Shown here one piece after another: positions 1 to 8,955 of a stretch of DNA of 64,000 nt. A model generated the notes under the pieces. The model had not been told where the DNA came from. It saw only the letters and a program-made list of their open reading frames with translations, and made no database searches. Position 1 is the first letter of the stretch; every line of letters begins with the position of its first letter. The stretch comes from an uncultured Clostridia bacterium (lineage in GTDB: Bacteria; Bacillota; Clostridia; TANB77; CAG-508). Position numbers and translations under genes: made by a program. The stretch is from assembly GCA_934167755.1 (NCBI GenBank), contig CAKPLT010000004.1, forward strand, positions 1-64,000, in the 5' to 3' direction.

Positions 1-1704
1 TTTTAATTCTTTTATTACATTTTCAATATTATCTTTTAATATATCTTTTACACCTATTAATGCAACTAATTTATTATTTAAACTTACAAATAATATACTA
101 TTTCCATCATTAACTAATTGTTGTTCATCTTGCTCATTTGGGATTATTACTCCATTTTCAGTCATTAATTTTCTATTTCCAATTAAATATTTATCATCAT
201 TTTGCATTGTTGCTTCAACACCAAAACCTGCTATTGCTTTAAACTCTTTTAATTCTTCTAATTCTATTTTTTCTTCATCAGCTTTATTTACAATTGCTCT
301 TGCTATTGGATGTTCAGATTTCTTTTCAATACTTGCTATATTTTTTAAAAGTTCTTTTTCTTCTAAATCGCTATAATTATATATTTTAGAAATACTCAAT
401 ATTCCTTTTGTTAATGTTCCAGTTTTATCAAAACATATTGTTTTTGCTTTGTGGAAATTTTCTAGTGCTTCACTTGTTTTTACTAATATTCCTTTTCTAC
501 TTGCATTTCCTGATGCAATTACTATTGCAAGTGGTGTAGCTAGTCCTAAACTGCATGGACACGCAACTACTAATATACTTACAAATATGTTTATTGCAAG
601 TGTTATATCTTTTGAACTAATTAACCATATTAAAAATGCTATAACAGATATAACTAATACTACTGGAACAAAATATCCACTTATTTTATCTGCTATTTTA
701 GCAATTGGAGCTTTAGTTGATGTTGCATTTGCTACTAATCTTACAATTTCTGAAACTGTTGATTCTTTACCAATTTTTTCAGCCTTATATTTTATTGTAC
801 CTTCATAATTAATACTTCCAGCTATAACTTTAGATCCAACTTCTTTTTTTGCAGGCTTACTTTCTCCAGTTATAAATGCTTCATTAATATGTGTTATTCC
901 TTCTACAATTTCACCATCTACAGCAATTTTTTCTCCTGGTTTGCATATTACAATATCACCTTTTTGGATTTCATCTAATGTTACAACTTCTTCTTTTCCT
1001 TTTCTTAAAATCGTTGCATTGTTGGGTGTTATTGTCATTAATTCTTGTAATGCTTCTTTTGTTTTATCTTTATTTTTGTTTTCAACAAATTTTCCTATCT
1101 TTATGAAAAATATTACAATAGCAGCTGATTCATAATACAATTTTTCAACATACATTGTATGTCCTTGTAAAATTCGTATTGTTCCATATATACTATATAT
1201 ATAACTTGCTAACACTCCTATCATTACTAATGTATCCATATTGGGTGTTTTATGAATTAAATTTTTATATCCATTTTTTATTATATCTTTTCCAAAGAAT
1301 AATATAATTGTAGTTAATACTAATAATGAAATAGCATAATTAATAGGATGTGTCATCATATTTAAAAATTGAATAACTGGTAAGCCTACCATGTGTGACA
1401 TTGAAATATATAATATTACTATTGATATTATACTTATCCATATTAATTTATATTTTTCATTTGATTTTTTCTTTTCTTCTTTTTCAAAATTATCTATTCC
1501 TAAACTTGCAAAACCAGCTTTTTCAACGAACTTTTCAACTTGTTCTAAAGTTAATTTCTTATCATCATATTCTATATTTGCATTATTCAAAACAAGATTT
1601 ACTGTTGCTATTTTTATTCCATCTTGTTTGTTTAAGTATTTTTCTAAACCTGATGAACATGCAGAACATGTCATTCCATCTATTTTTAATAATACTTTTT
1701 TCAT
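1..1704 (-). CDS. copA: Copper-translocating P1B-type ATPase, 3' end cut by window edge
   Basis: This encodes the first 568 residues of a heavy-metal P-type ATPase that pumps Cu(I) across the membrane using ATP. An N-terminal HMA domain carries a metal-binding CSACS site near residue 14. The TGES actuator loop lies near residue 276, the transmembrane CPC metal motif (VVACPCSLGLATP) near 383, the phosphorylation motif DKTGT near 423 and the SEHPIARA nucleotide-domain motif near 463. The end of the ATP-binding and hinge region lies outside the window. The start is an ATG 18 bases after the copZ stop, and the order csoR-copZ-copA indicates copper efflux under CsoR control. Metal specificity is inferred from CPC and the neighbours; silver would also fit. 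Confidence 0.96.
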   Translation of the reverse strand, partial: MKKVLLKIDGMTCSACSSGLEKYLNKQDGIKIATVNLVLNNANIEYDDKKLTLEQVEKFVEKAGFASLGIDNFEKEEKKKSNEKYKLIWISIISIVILYISMSHMVGLPVIQFLNMMTHPINYAISLLVLTTIILFFGKDIIKNGYKNLIHKTPNMDTLVMIGVLASYIYSIYGTIRILQGHTMYVEKLYYESAAIVIFFIKIGKFVENKNKDKTKEALQELMTITPNNATILRKGKEEVVTLDEIQKGDIVICKPGEKIAVDGEIVEGITHINEAFITGESKPAKKEVGSKVIAGSINYEGTIKYKAEKIGKESTVSEIVRLVANATSTKAPIAKIADKISGYFVPVVLVISVIAFLIWLISSKDITLAINIFVSILVVACPCSLGLATPLAIVIASGNASRKGILVKTSEALENFHKAKTICFDKTGTLTKGILSISKIYNYSDLEEKELLKNIASIEKKSEHPIARAIVNKADEEKIELEELKEFKAIAGFGVEATMQNDDKYLIGNRKLMTENGVIIPNEQDEQQLVNDGNSILFVSLNNKLVALIGVKDILKDNIENVIKELK

Positions 1705-1722
1705 AATTATTTTTTACCTTTC

Positions 1723-1929
1723 TTAATTTGCTTTAAAACCTGCATCCTCAATAGCTTCTATTAATTCTTTTTCACTTACCTGTGTTTCATCATATTTTAT
1801 ATCTGCTATTTTCTCCTCTAAACTTACTTTTGCACTTTCTACTCCATCAACATTATTTAATACCTTTTCTAATCTTGTAGAGCATCCTGTACAATGCATT
1901 CCTTCTATATTTAATTTTACTTCTTTCAT
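1723..1929 (-). CDS. copZ: Copper chaperone, HMA domain
   Basis: A 68-residue single heavy-metal-associated domain with the MxCxxC metal-binding loop (GMHCTGC, residues 10-16). The family binds Cu(I) in the cytoplasm and hands it to the N-terminal domain of CopA. The length is typical of free-standing CopZ. A purine-rich GGAGG-type ribosome site (AAGGAGGAAAAT on the coding strand) precedes the ATG. It lies between csoR and copA in one apparent operon, which supports the copper assignment over other metals. Confidence 0.93.
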   Translation of the reverse strand: MKEVKLNIEGMHCTGCSTRLEKVLNNVDGVESAKVSLEEKIADIKYDETQVSEKELIEAIEDAGFKAN

Positions 1930-1987
1930 TTAATTTTCCTCCTTATTTTTTAATTATTATATCAATTATGATTTATTTTATATTTTG

Positions 1988-2299
1988 CTATCTTAATCTT
2001 TTAAATAGTTCCATTACCTCATCAATAATATCCGAATTTCCATTTTTAATTTCACTTAGCACACAGCTTTTTATGTGACCTTCTAATATGGCATTTTCAA
2101 CACTTTCTAATGATTTGTTTATAGCTGATAGTTGAATCAATATATCTGCACAATATCTATCATCTTCTATCATCTGCTTTATTCCTCTAATTTGTCCTTC
2201 AATTATGTTTAATCTTTTAATTAATTTTCTCTTTTCTTCTTCTGTTCTGTGTGTTGACTTTTCACACACTTCACATTTATTGCATTTTTCACAACTCAT
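1988..2299 (-). CDS. csoR: CsoR-family copper-sensing repressor
   Basis: A DUF156/CsoR metal-sensing repressor of about 103 residues. The family is an all-helical DNA-binding tetramer that releases its operator when Cu(I) is bound. The copper ligands are visible as Cys in DDRYC and as His and Cys in EGHIKSC, matching the family's C-H-C pattern. An extra Cys-rich N-terminus (CEKCNKCEVC) is unusual. The frame stays open for 28 codons upstream, but the ATG at 2299 has a proper AAAGGAAG ribosome site, and the longer form would overlap the promoter and operator at 2339-2367, so I chose the short start. First gene of the copper operon. Confidence 0.93.
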   Translation of the reverse strand: MSCEKCNKCEVCEKSTHRTEEEKRKLIKRLNIIEGQIRGIKQMIEDDRYCADILIQLSAINKSLESVENAILEGHIKSCVLSEIKNGNSDIIDEVMELFKRLR

Positions 2300-2338
2300 A
2301 TATTCACTTCCTTTACTTATCTTTTTGTGGTCAAATTC

Positions 2339-2367
2339 ATTGTATACCCTACAGGGGTATTTGTCAA
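2339..2367 (-). promoter_or_regulatory. Copper operon promoter with CsoR-type operator
   Basis: On the minus strand a perfect -35 TTGACA (2367-2362) and a -10 TACAAT (2344-2339) are separated by 17 bases. The spacer is almost filled by the near-palindrome ataccctacaggggtat (2344-2360), which resembles known CsoR operators (TACCC-N-GGGTA type). A repressor bound here would block RNA polymerase directly. Predicted transcription starts about 30 bases upstream of the csoR ATG. Confidence 0.85.
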
Positions 2368-2522
2368 TATATAATTTTGCCATTTATGGCTATCTTCTTT
2401 TTTCGACATTTTCTGCAAAAACTTTTAGTAAAGTCAGTTTCCATATATTGACTTTGTTTCCAATTAATGGTAATATATTTGTACATTAACAATCAAGAGT
2501 TATTACAAAAGGAGGTATGTAT

Positions 2523-2852
2523 ATGAAAGCACTCGACTTTATAAACAAAACAGTAATTCTTAAAATTAATCAACCCTTAGGTAGTAAACATCCAATCGGA
2601 AATTTTTTCTATCCAATAAATTATGGATATATAAATGTAGATTCTGGTCGGAAAAAATTACCAGCTTATGTATTAGGAATCTACGAACCTATTGAAGTTT
2701 TTGAAGGAACCTGCATTGCAGTTCTTCATCATCCCAAGGAGAAAGTAGATTTATTAATCATTACGCCTAATGGTAAAAACTATACTGATGAACAGATAAG
2801 TGCCCTTACTGAATTTCAGGAAAAATTTTTTGAACATTCTATAATTAGATAA
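2523..2852 (+). CDS. Small inorganic-pyrophosphatase-like protein
   Basis: A 109-residue protein resembling the small PPase-fold proteins of clostridia: an N-terminal LGSKHP and FYPINYGYI stretch (the latter like the inorganic pyrophosphatase motif NYGYI), then AYVLGIYEP and a C-terminal ALTEFQEKFF segment. It is much shorter than true inorganic pyrophosphatases and lacks their acidic metal-binding cluster, so pyrophosphatase activity is doubtful. The ATG at 2523 is chosen because GGAGG lies 7 bases upstream; the ATG at 2517 is too close. It contains an in-frame CGG codon at 2649, very rare in this window. Monocistronic, followed by a strong terminator. Confidence 0.7.
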   Translation: MKALDFINKTVILKINQPLGSKHPIGNFFYPINYGYINVDSGRKKLPAYVLGIYEPIEVFEGTCIAVLHHPKEKVDLLIITPNGKNYTDEQISALTEFQEKFFEHSIIR

Positions 2853-2883
2853 CAAATAACAAATAACTCTTGTATAAAAAGAC

Positions 2884-2919
2884 CTCGCTTAATTAGATTT
2901 AATTAAGCGAGTATTTTTT
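2884..2919 (+). terminator. Intrinsic terminator after the pyrophosphatase-like gene
   Basis: A perfect 12-bp inverted repeat (CTCGCTTAATTA at 2884-2895 with TAATTAAGCGAG at 2900-2911) closes on a 4-base loop and is followed by TATTTTTTG. It ends transcription of the plus-strand gene before the converging uvrA. Confidence 0.88.
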
Positions 2920-2930
2920 GAAAAGGGAAA

Positions 2931-2994
2931 TTTAGAACCAGTACATTTTTGCCATTTCAATTGGAAAGGCAAAAATGTACCTGGTTCTAAATTT
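2931..2994. repeat. Long palindromic intergenic repeat (GTACC-type)
   Basis: An inverted repeat of about 23 bp per arm: tttagaaccagtacattttt... on the left and its complement, with one extra base, on the right. The arms contain the same accaggtac / gtacctggttc core that occurs at 8186-8240 and 8956-9035. It could fold into a long hairpin on either strand. I see no coding capacity. It looks like one member of a dispersed palindromic repeat family. Confidence 0.7.
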
Positions 2995-3003
2995 TCATCT
3001 TCT

Positions 3004-5838
3004 TTATTTTATTAATTTACTTTTTAAAAACTTTCCTGTATAACTTCTTTCATTTTTACAAATTTGTTCTGGTGTGCCAACAGCAACAATCTCTCCGCCA
3101 GCATCTCCACCTTCTGGACCTAAGTCTATAATATGATCACAAGTTTTAATTAAATCGAGATTATGTTCAATAACTATAATTGTATTACCTGTATCAACAA
3201 GTCTTTGTAAAATATCAACCAATCTATGAACATCAGCTATATGAAGTCCTGTTGTAGGTTCATCCAAAATATATAAAGTTTTTCCAGTTGCTCTTTTAGA
3301 TAATTCTGTTGCAAGTTTTACACGCTGTGCCTCTCCCCCTGATAATGTAGTTGATGGCTGCCCTAATTTGATATACCCTAATCCTACATCATATAATGTT
3401 TGAATTTTTTGTTTTATTTTTGGTATATTCTCAAAAAATTCTAAGGCTTCTTCAACAGTCATATCTAATACATCTGCAATATTTTTTCCTTTATATTTTA
3501 CCTCTAAAGTTTCTCTATTATATCTCTTTCCTTTACACACTTCACAAGGCACATATACATCAGGTAAAAAGTGCATTTCAATTTTGTGAACTCCATCTCC
3601 AGAACAACTTTCACATCTTCCACCTGAAACATTGAAACTAAATCTTCCTTTCTCATATCCACGAATTTTTGCTTCATTTGTTCCAGCAAATATATCTCTA
3701 ATTAAGTCAAATGCACCTGTATATGTTGCAGGGTTTGAACGAGGTGAGCGTCCTATTGGAGATTGGTCTATATTTATTATTTTGTCTATATTTTCTAATC
3801 CTTTAATTTTCTTGCATTTTCCTGGCTTTTCAGTCGCTCCATTTAATTGTTGAGCAAGATTTTTATATAATACTTCATTTATTAATGTACTTTTTCCTGA
3901 ACCAGAAACACCTGTAACACAATTAAATACTCCAAGTGGAAATTTTACACTGATATTTTTCAAGTTATTTTCAGTTGCTCCAACTACTTCTATACATTTT
4001 TTATTTCCTTTTCTTCTAGTAGATGGTACATAAATTTGTTTTCTTCCACTTAAATAATCTCCAGTGATTGAATTAGGAATATTTTTTATTTCTTCTGCAG
4101 TTCCCTGAGCCATAACTCGCCCACCATGAACTCCTGCTCCTGGACCTATATCTATTATTTGATCTGCTGCATACATTGTGTCTTCATCATGTTCTACTAC
4201 TAACAATGTATTTCCTAAATCTCTTAATTTTTTTAGTGTAGCAATTAATTTATCATTATCTCTTTGATGTAAGCCTATACTTGGTTCATCTAATATATAT
4301 AAAACCCCTGTCAAGCCTGAACCAATTTGTGTTGCAAGCCTAATACGCTGAGCTTCTCCTCCTGACAATGTTCCTGCACTTCTTGAAAGTGTTAAATATT
4401 CTAAGCCTACATCAATTAAGAATTGCAATCTTGAATCTATTTCTTTTAAAATCATATCCGCAATAATCTTCTGAGATTCTGTTAATTCAACCTTTCTAAG
4501 AAATTCTTGTAATTGTCTAATTGGCATATCTGTAACTTCATTTATATTTTTTCTACCAATCTTAATACATAAAATTTCTTTTTTTAGTCTTGCACCATGA
4601 CATTCATCACATGGAAGTTCACTCATATATAATTCGTAAAAATCTCTCATTCCTTGTGATTTAGTTTCATTATGGCGTCTTTCAAGTGTTGGTAAAACCC
4701 CTTCAAATGGTGTTGTAAATTTTCTTACACCTGCATAAGATGAAAACTCAAAATCTATTTCTTCATCTCCTGTACCATATAAAATCTTATTTAAGAAATT
4801 TCTTGGTAAATCTTTTATTTTTTTATTTTTTATATCAATTCCATAATGTCTTCCAATGCTTTCAAAGTACATTCTGGCCATTGTATCACCTTTTTTCATA
4901 GTGCTTGATCCGAATGCTTTTACACCATCATATAATGTTTTATTTTTATCTGGTATTATTAAATCTTCATCCATTTTCATTAAATATCCAATTCCAGAAC
5001 ATTTTGGGCATGCACCATATGGATTATTAAATGAAAACATTCTTGGTGATAATTCTGAAAAACTGAATCCACAATCAGGACATGCATAATTACAACTATA
5101 TAAAACTGTTTTGTCTCCTACTACATCTATTAAAACAAGGTTATCTGCATGTTTTAATGCTACTTCTATTGATTCTGTAAGTCTTCCTAAAATTTCATCT
5201 TTAATTACCAATCTATCTACAACAATTTCAATTTCATGTTTTTTATTTTTGTCTAGTTTGATTTCCTCTAAATCTGCTAAATCATAAATTTCGCCATCAA
5301 CTCTTACTCTTGCAAATCCTTCTTTTTGTAAGTCTTCAAATAATTTAATATATTCACCTTTTCTGCTACGCACAACTGGCGCCAAAATTTGAATTCTAGT
5401 TCCCTGTTCTAATTTCATAACATTATCAACAATTTGATCTATTGATTGTTTTTCGATTTTCTTTCCACAAATCGGACAATATGGAGTTCCTACTCTTGCA
5501 TATAATAAACGAATATAATCATATATTTCTGTAACTGTTCCAACTGTTGAACGAGGATTTCTAGATGTAGTTTTTTGATCTATTGATATAGCAGGTGAAA
5601 GTCCTTCTATTGATTCAACATCAGGCTTTTCCATTAGTCCTAAAAATTGTCGCGCATATGATGATAGGCTTTCTACATATCTTCTCTGTCCTTCTGCATA
5701 TAATGTGTCAAAAGCAAGTGAAGATTTTCCAGAACCTGAAAGTCCTGTTACTACAACTAACTTATCTCTTGGTATCTCTAAGTTTATATTTTTTAAATTA
5801 TGTTCTTTTGCTCCTTTTATTATAATTTTGTCATTCAT
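3004..5838 (-). CDS. uvrA: Excinuclease ABC subunit A
   Basis: UvrA, 944 residues, full length. It is the DNA-damage-recognition ATPase of nucleotide excision repair and acts as a dimer with UvrB. Two ABC modules are visible. The first has Walker A GLSGSGKSS near residue 32, a zinc-finger pair (CPICGKK, then CPDC...CPKC) and signature LSGGEAQRIRLATQIG followed by LDEPSIGLH. The second has Walker A GVSGSGKSTL, a CESC...CEVC zinc finger and LSGGEAQRVKLA followed by LDEPTTGLH. The ATG at 5838 has a GGGAG ribosome site. No uvrB is adjacent. No CGG codon is used in frame. Confidence 0.99.
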   Translation of the reverse strand: MNDKIIIKGAKEHNLKNINLEIPRDKLVVVTGLSGSGKSSLAFDTLYAEGQRRYVESLSSYARQFLGLMEKPDVESIEGLSPAISIDQKTTSRNPRSTVGTVTEIYDYIRLLYARVGTPYCPICGKKIEKQSIDQIVDNVMKLEQGTRIQILAPVVRSRKGEYIKLFEDLQKEGFARVRVDGEIYDLADLEEIKLDKNKKHEIEIVVDRLVIKDEILGRLTESIEVALKHADNLVLIDVVGDKTVLYSCNYACPDCGFSFSELSPRMFSFNNPYGACPKCSGIGYLMKMDEDLIIPDKNKTLYDGVKAFGSSTMKKGDTMARMYFESIGRHYGIDIKNKKIKDLPRNFLNKILYGTGDEEIDFEFSSYAGVRKFTTPFEGVLPTLERRHNETKSQGMRDFYELYMSELPCDECHGARLKKEILCIKIGRKNINEVTDMPIRQLQEFLRKVELTESQKIIADMILKEIDSRLQFLIDVGLEYLTLSRSAGTLSGGEAQRIRLATQIGSGLTGVLYILDEPSIGLHQRDNDKLIATLKKLRDLGNTLLVVEHDEDTMYAADQIIDIGPGAGVHGGRVMAQGTAEEIKNIPNSITGDYLSGRKQIYVPSTRRKGNKKCIEVVGATENNLKNISVKFPLGVFNCVTGVSGSGKSTLINEVLYKNLAQQLNGATEKPGKCKKIKGLENIDKIINIDQSPIGRSPRSNPATYTGAFDLIRDIFAGTNEAKIRGYEKGRFSFNVSGGRCESCSGDGVHKIEMHFLPDVYVPCEVCKGKRYNRETLEVKYKGKNIADVLDMTVEEALEFFENIPKIKQKIQTLYDVGLGYIKLGQPSTTLSGGEAQRVKLATELSKRATGKTLYILDEPTTGLHIADVHRLVDILQRLVDTGNTIIVIEHNLDLIKTCDHIIDLGPEGGDAGGEIVAVGTPEQICKNERSYTGKFLKSKLIK

Positions 5839-5941
5839 TCTTCATTCTCTCCCATCAATTCGTATTATACTACATTTTATATGCTTTATCAACGAAAAAA
5901 GGAAAATATGTTTCTACTTATATTTCCCTTTTTTATTAATT

Positions 5942-7615
5942 TTAATATATTGTTACTCTAAATCCAATACTATAATATGAGAATAATGTATTTCCATTAT
6001 TTCTATAATTAACTTTGTTTTCTGCTGATGTGCTATCATATGAGCCTCCTCTAATTGTACATGGAGTACTTGTTTTAGAAGAATACTCTAATGTCCATTC
6101 CCAAACATTTCCTGCTAAATCAAATATATTTTGTTTTGCAAATGTATCGCTTGCCTTCGTTGTTAATAATATATTGCCTGAAGATGTCTTATTCAATGGA
6201 CTTCCTAACCAAGTTGATCCATCATTCGTTGAATATTGAGCATTTTCGTTTGTTATGTTATACATACTTGAACTATAATTTCCCCATGATGTGCTATTTG
6301 TTTTTAATTGTGATTGTATTGTTTCTATTGCTGTTCCCTGAGTAACTGCCTTATTTTGTATATATGTCTGTACTAAATCCCATTGTATACCAAACATTAA
6401 GCTTCCTGAATGTCCATTTACACTAGCCTTGCTTGCTAATGTTTGAGCTTCACTACATGTTACCCAGTTTAATGGATATTTATTAGCTTGAGATTTTGGA
6501 GTTAAACTTGATATTGATGAATGATTTGTTCTCTTTGTATCAATTCCTGCTTCATATCTTCCTATATAGAATCCACCATTTTGATATACGCTTTTCAACA
6601 TCTTTCTCTTTAAAGAAACATATTCTTGACTGGTTAATCCTGTTGTATCATCAGAATAATAGGTATCACTTGATGTAATTCCACTTCTATAAGGTGATGC
6701 ATATTTGTGTAAATTATCTTCAATTTTCGTATATTCTTCTTCTGTAAATTCTGTTATATTTATACCTGCAGTTGGATACACACTTGCAAGTTTTGGTACT
6801 TCTATCCATACATATTCATTTCCATTAGTATCTTTTACTACTAAACCTGTATCTAAATCTGTTCCTTCAACTTGTGTAAAGTCTGAACTTGGTAAATATG
6901 GTCTAGTTCCAGGTCCGCTTGGTAAATTACCCACTCCACCTTGTATTTCTCCTTCTGCCTGATATGAATCTATGCTTAATGTAATACTCATTGCTGATGT
7001 AGCAGTTGGATTATCAGTAAAATATTTTCCAACTTTATATCCCCATTCAGAGTCTAAATCATCATTATCTCCTATCCAGGTTATTTTTACTGTTAAATAC
7101 CCTGTGTCTTTTGCAACCACTTGCAAAGAATGTTCAAGTTCCAATGTAAATGGAAATCTTTTGGTATCATTTATAATTTTTCCTCTTGCAACTAGAACTC
7201 CTGTCTCTTCATCTGTTTCAAGTGTAGGGTTTGCTATATTAATATAATTTTCCGTTGTATTTTGTTCTCCATTTGATACTAATTCATAAGATACACCTGC
7301 TATTGATATTGCTTCTATACGATAGTCTATATCTACTAGCGCTTCACCATTGTTTTTTATATCAACTTTTATTGTTTGATCTGGCATTTGCGGGTATAAA
7401 GTATCTATATTTACTCCTATTGGATTTTCTTTTTTTTCATTTCCAATGTAATATTCCATATCCCATGCTGCTACATGTATATTTAAATGTGTATTCAATA
7501 CTTTTGAAAATGTAAACCAGGCAAATGTCGTCATTATTAGAGAAAATATAAATAATATGTATTTTTTTAACTTATTTTTCTTGTTCGATTTTCTATGCTT
7601 ACGCAGAATATTCAT
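5942..7615 (-). CDS. Surface protein with SipW-type signal and C-terminal FGE/C-type-lectin-like domain
   Basis: A 557-residue secreted or surface protein. A Lys-rich start and hydrophobic segment (about 18-40) run into TTFAWFTFSK, a signal region like that of camelysin/TasA proteins processed by SipW. A beta-rich region to about 220 is followed by a formylglycine-generating-enzyme-type (C-type lectin fold) domain. It begins at YVWIEVPK and ends in NVWEWTLEYSS, TIRGGSYDS and GFRVTIY. The same fold forms the variable domains of the DGR target at 52612-61317, but this gene has no template-repeat match. No sipW or RT gene is next to it. The nearest Shine-Dalgarno (GGGAG) is rather far, about 14 bases, from the ATG. 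Function, perhaps ligand binding, is inferred. Confidence 0.8.
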   Translation of the reverse strand: MNILRKHRKSNKKNKLKKYILFIFSLIMTTFAWFTFSKVLNTHLNIHVAAWDMEYYIGNEKKENPIGVNIDTLYPQMPDQTIKVDIKNNGEALVDIDYRIEAISIAGVSYELVSNGEQNTTENYINIANPTLETDEETGVLVARGKIINDTKRFPFTLELEHSLQVVAKDTGYLTVKITWIGDNDDLDSEWGYKVGKYFTDNPTATSAMSITLSIDSYQAEGEIQGGVGNLPSGPGTRPYLPSSDFTQVEGTDLDTGLVVKDTNGNEYVWIEVPKLASVYPTAGINITEFTEEEYTKIEDNLHKYASPYRSGITSSDTYYSDDTTGLTSQEYVSLKRKMLKSVYQNGGFYIGRYEAGIDTKRTNHSSISSLTPKSQANKYPLNWVTCSEAQTLASKASVNGHSGSLMFGIQWDLVQTYIQNKAVTQGTAIETIQSQLKTNSTSWGNYSSSMYNITNENAQYSTNDGSTWLGSPLNKTSSGNILLTTKASDTFAKQNIFDLAGNVWEWTLEYSSKTSTPCTIRGGSYDSTSAENKVNYRNNGNTLFSYYSIGFRVTIY

Positions 7616-7795
7616 TCTTTATTTATTTCTCCCTTCTTTTGTACTTTTATTATTTTATCTTTTATGTCACATTAATACAATTATATTTTACACTATTATT
7701 ATTTTTTTAGCAATATTAAATTAAGAAGATAAATCAAAAATTTTTTTATTTCTATTGGCAATCATTTTTGCATTGTTTTTATACTTTTTGCAAAT

Positions 7796-7824
7796 TTGCT
7801 TTTTGTCGAATTTTGTAGTATAAT
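7796..7824 (+). promoter_or_regulatory. Promoter of the 88-residue gene
   Basis: -35 TTGCTT (7796-7801) and -10 TATAAT (7819-7824) are spaced by 17 bases, about 35 bases upstream of the start at 7859. Confidence 0.65.
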
Positions 7825-7858
7825 AGAGTTATCAAATAATTTTTAAGGAGGACACATC

Positions 7859-8125
7859 ATGCTGTTACACTCTGTAATCAATGCCACAGAAACAATTTTA
7901 GTAACTCGGGAAGGTGATAACTTTTTAATTATGGATTTAGAAAATAAAATAACTATTTCCATTAATTCCAAAAATTTCTATGGAAACTTATTTAAATATG
8001 AAAATGAGTTCCTTAGGAAATTTAAAGATGCTGTTGCCCCAAAAGAAGTAACAAATATTTTAATTTCATGTGAAGCAGCAGATTTTATTTCCAATCTGTT
8101 GTACTTCAATGGCGTTGACAATTAA
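7859..8125 (+). CDS. Hypothetical 88-residue protein
   Basis: A small soluble protein I do not recognise. It starts at ATG 7859 with TAAGGAGG 8 bases upstream, has its own promoter and its own terminator, so it is very likely a real single-gene unit. It has no signal peptide or membrane segment and only two possible metal or disulfide residues (one Cys). Its bases look less AT-biased than its neighbours and it has one in-frame CGG codon (7907), otherwise almost absent in this window. That could reflect transfer from elsewhere. No function assigned. Confidence 0.75.
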   Translation: MLLHSVINATETILVTREGDNFLIMDLENKITISINSKNFYGNLFKYENEFLRKFKDAVAPKEVTNILISCEAADFISNLLYFNGVDN

Positions 8126-8135
8126 TTAACCTCGA

Positions 8136-8173
8136 AAACAAGAGCTACAACAATAGTTGTTAGCTCTTGTTTA
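8136..8173 (+). terminator. Intrinsic terminator after the 88-residue gene
   Basis: AACAAGAGCTA and TAGCTCTTGTT form a long stem, extended by ACAAC/GTTGT with a bulge, followed by TTATTAATTA. Confidence 0.75.
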
Positions 8174-8185
8174 TTAATTATGTAT

Positions 8186-8240
8186 CATTTGGGACCAGGT
8201 CTTTAGGGACCGGGTACATAATTTCCACTTTATGAAATTT
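8186..8240. repeat. GTACC-type intergenic repeat, left copy flanking bofA-DUF2508
   Basis: The segment with tgggaccaggtctttaggg and accgggtacataatttcc, read in reverse complement, aligns over about 55 bases with the segment at 8975-9035. The two copies are in inverted orientation around bofA and the DUF2508 gene. Confidence 0.7.
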
Positions 8241-8505
8241 TTAATTATTTAAAAATATTTTTGCGATAGTCAAAATTATAGCACCTGGCACCCCAAAAAC
8301 TCCGAACTAAAACAGAAGTATATATGTTAAGTCCAATATGAAATCCCCATATACCTCCAATTAAATTTATAATCCAAATAAGTCCTCCCCCAAAAATAGA
8401 ATTAAGTACTAATCTCAGAATTTTTTTAATTGGTATTATAAAAATTTTTCCTATAATGAATAATATGCATATACAAGATATAACTATTAAAATATTAATA
8501 TTCAC
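8241..8505 (-). CDS. bofA: BofA-like sporulation protein, needs a +1 shift at a CGG codon
   Basis: BofA is a small membrane protein of the forespore that inhibits SpoIVFB and so controls pro-sigma-K processing. The first two thirds match well: a hydrophobic N-terminus, then SIFGGGLIWIINLIGGIWGF and HIGLNIYTSVLV. The frame then runs into an unrelated Arg-rich tail ending at 8245. Skipping the C of codon CGG at 8304-8302 restores the family ending GVFGVPGAIILTIAKIFLNN with a stop at 8241. Start is GTG 8505 behind GAGGTGAT. The neighbouring DUF2508 (yaaL-type) gene is the usual companion of bofA. Either a one-base insertion or error, a broken gene, or +1 recoding. Confidence 0.85.
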
Positions 8506-8582
8506 AATATCACCTCAAACCCAAAAATAGTAATATATTTTATTACTATTATTTTTATGTTTGAAATTGGACAAATATTCAC

Positions 8583-8870
8583 CTATCCTGCTATATTGTT
8601 TTTTATATTCAATCTTGCTTTTAGTTCTTCAATTCTACTTAATTCAATACCTTTTCTTTTAGCTATTTTTATTAAATATTCCAACTTAGATTGATGAGCC
8701 TTTATTTGATAAGTATAATAATCAATCATATCATCTTCTGCATATTCAAAATTACACCTTGCAATTCTAAGCATTTCCTTAGTTTCAATAATAGTTCTCA
8801 TAAGCTCAGCTTTCTTTTCTTTATCTGTCTTTCCTTTTATCATTTTTTCGATCAAATATTCTTCTTGCAT
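8583..8870 (-). CDS. DUF2508 (YaaL-type) protein
   Basis: About 95 residues, helical and charged, matching DUF2508: an N-terminal acidic stretch, a central EMLRIARCNFEYAEDDMID and a segment ending in LEYLIKIAKRKGI. The function of the family is unknown; in Bacillus the homologue yaaL lies between recR and bofA, and here it also sits directly upstream of bofA. The ATG at 8870 follows a GGTGGAAG site; the frame could also begin at GTG 8882, but that codon is part of the ribosome site. The pair is bounded on both sides by copies of an intergenic repeat. Confidence 0.8.
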   Translation of the reverse strand: MQEEYLIEKMIKGKTDKEKKAELMRTIIETKEMLRIARCNFEYAEDDMIDYYTYQIKAHQSKLEYLIKIAKRKGIELSRIEELKARLNIKNNIAG

Positions 8871-8955
8871 ATTATCTTCCACCCTCTATTAATGTTTTGT
8901 TTTGATATATTTATATGCATTTTTTTACTTTTTATCCTTTTTAATTTTAGATAAT

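Noticed and set aside
2523..2852. Reading the CGG at 2649 as another +1 shift site
   Set aside because: A shift would reach a stop within a few codons, while the unshifted frame continues into the conserved AYVLG segment.
5942..6100. A VR at the 3' end of the 557-residue lectin-like gene
   Set aside because: No base-level match to the TR, although the domain fold is the same.
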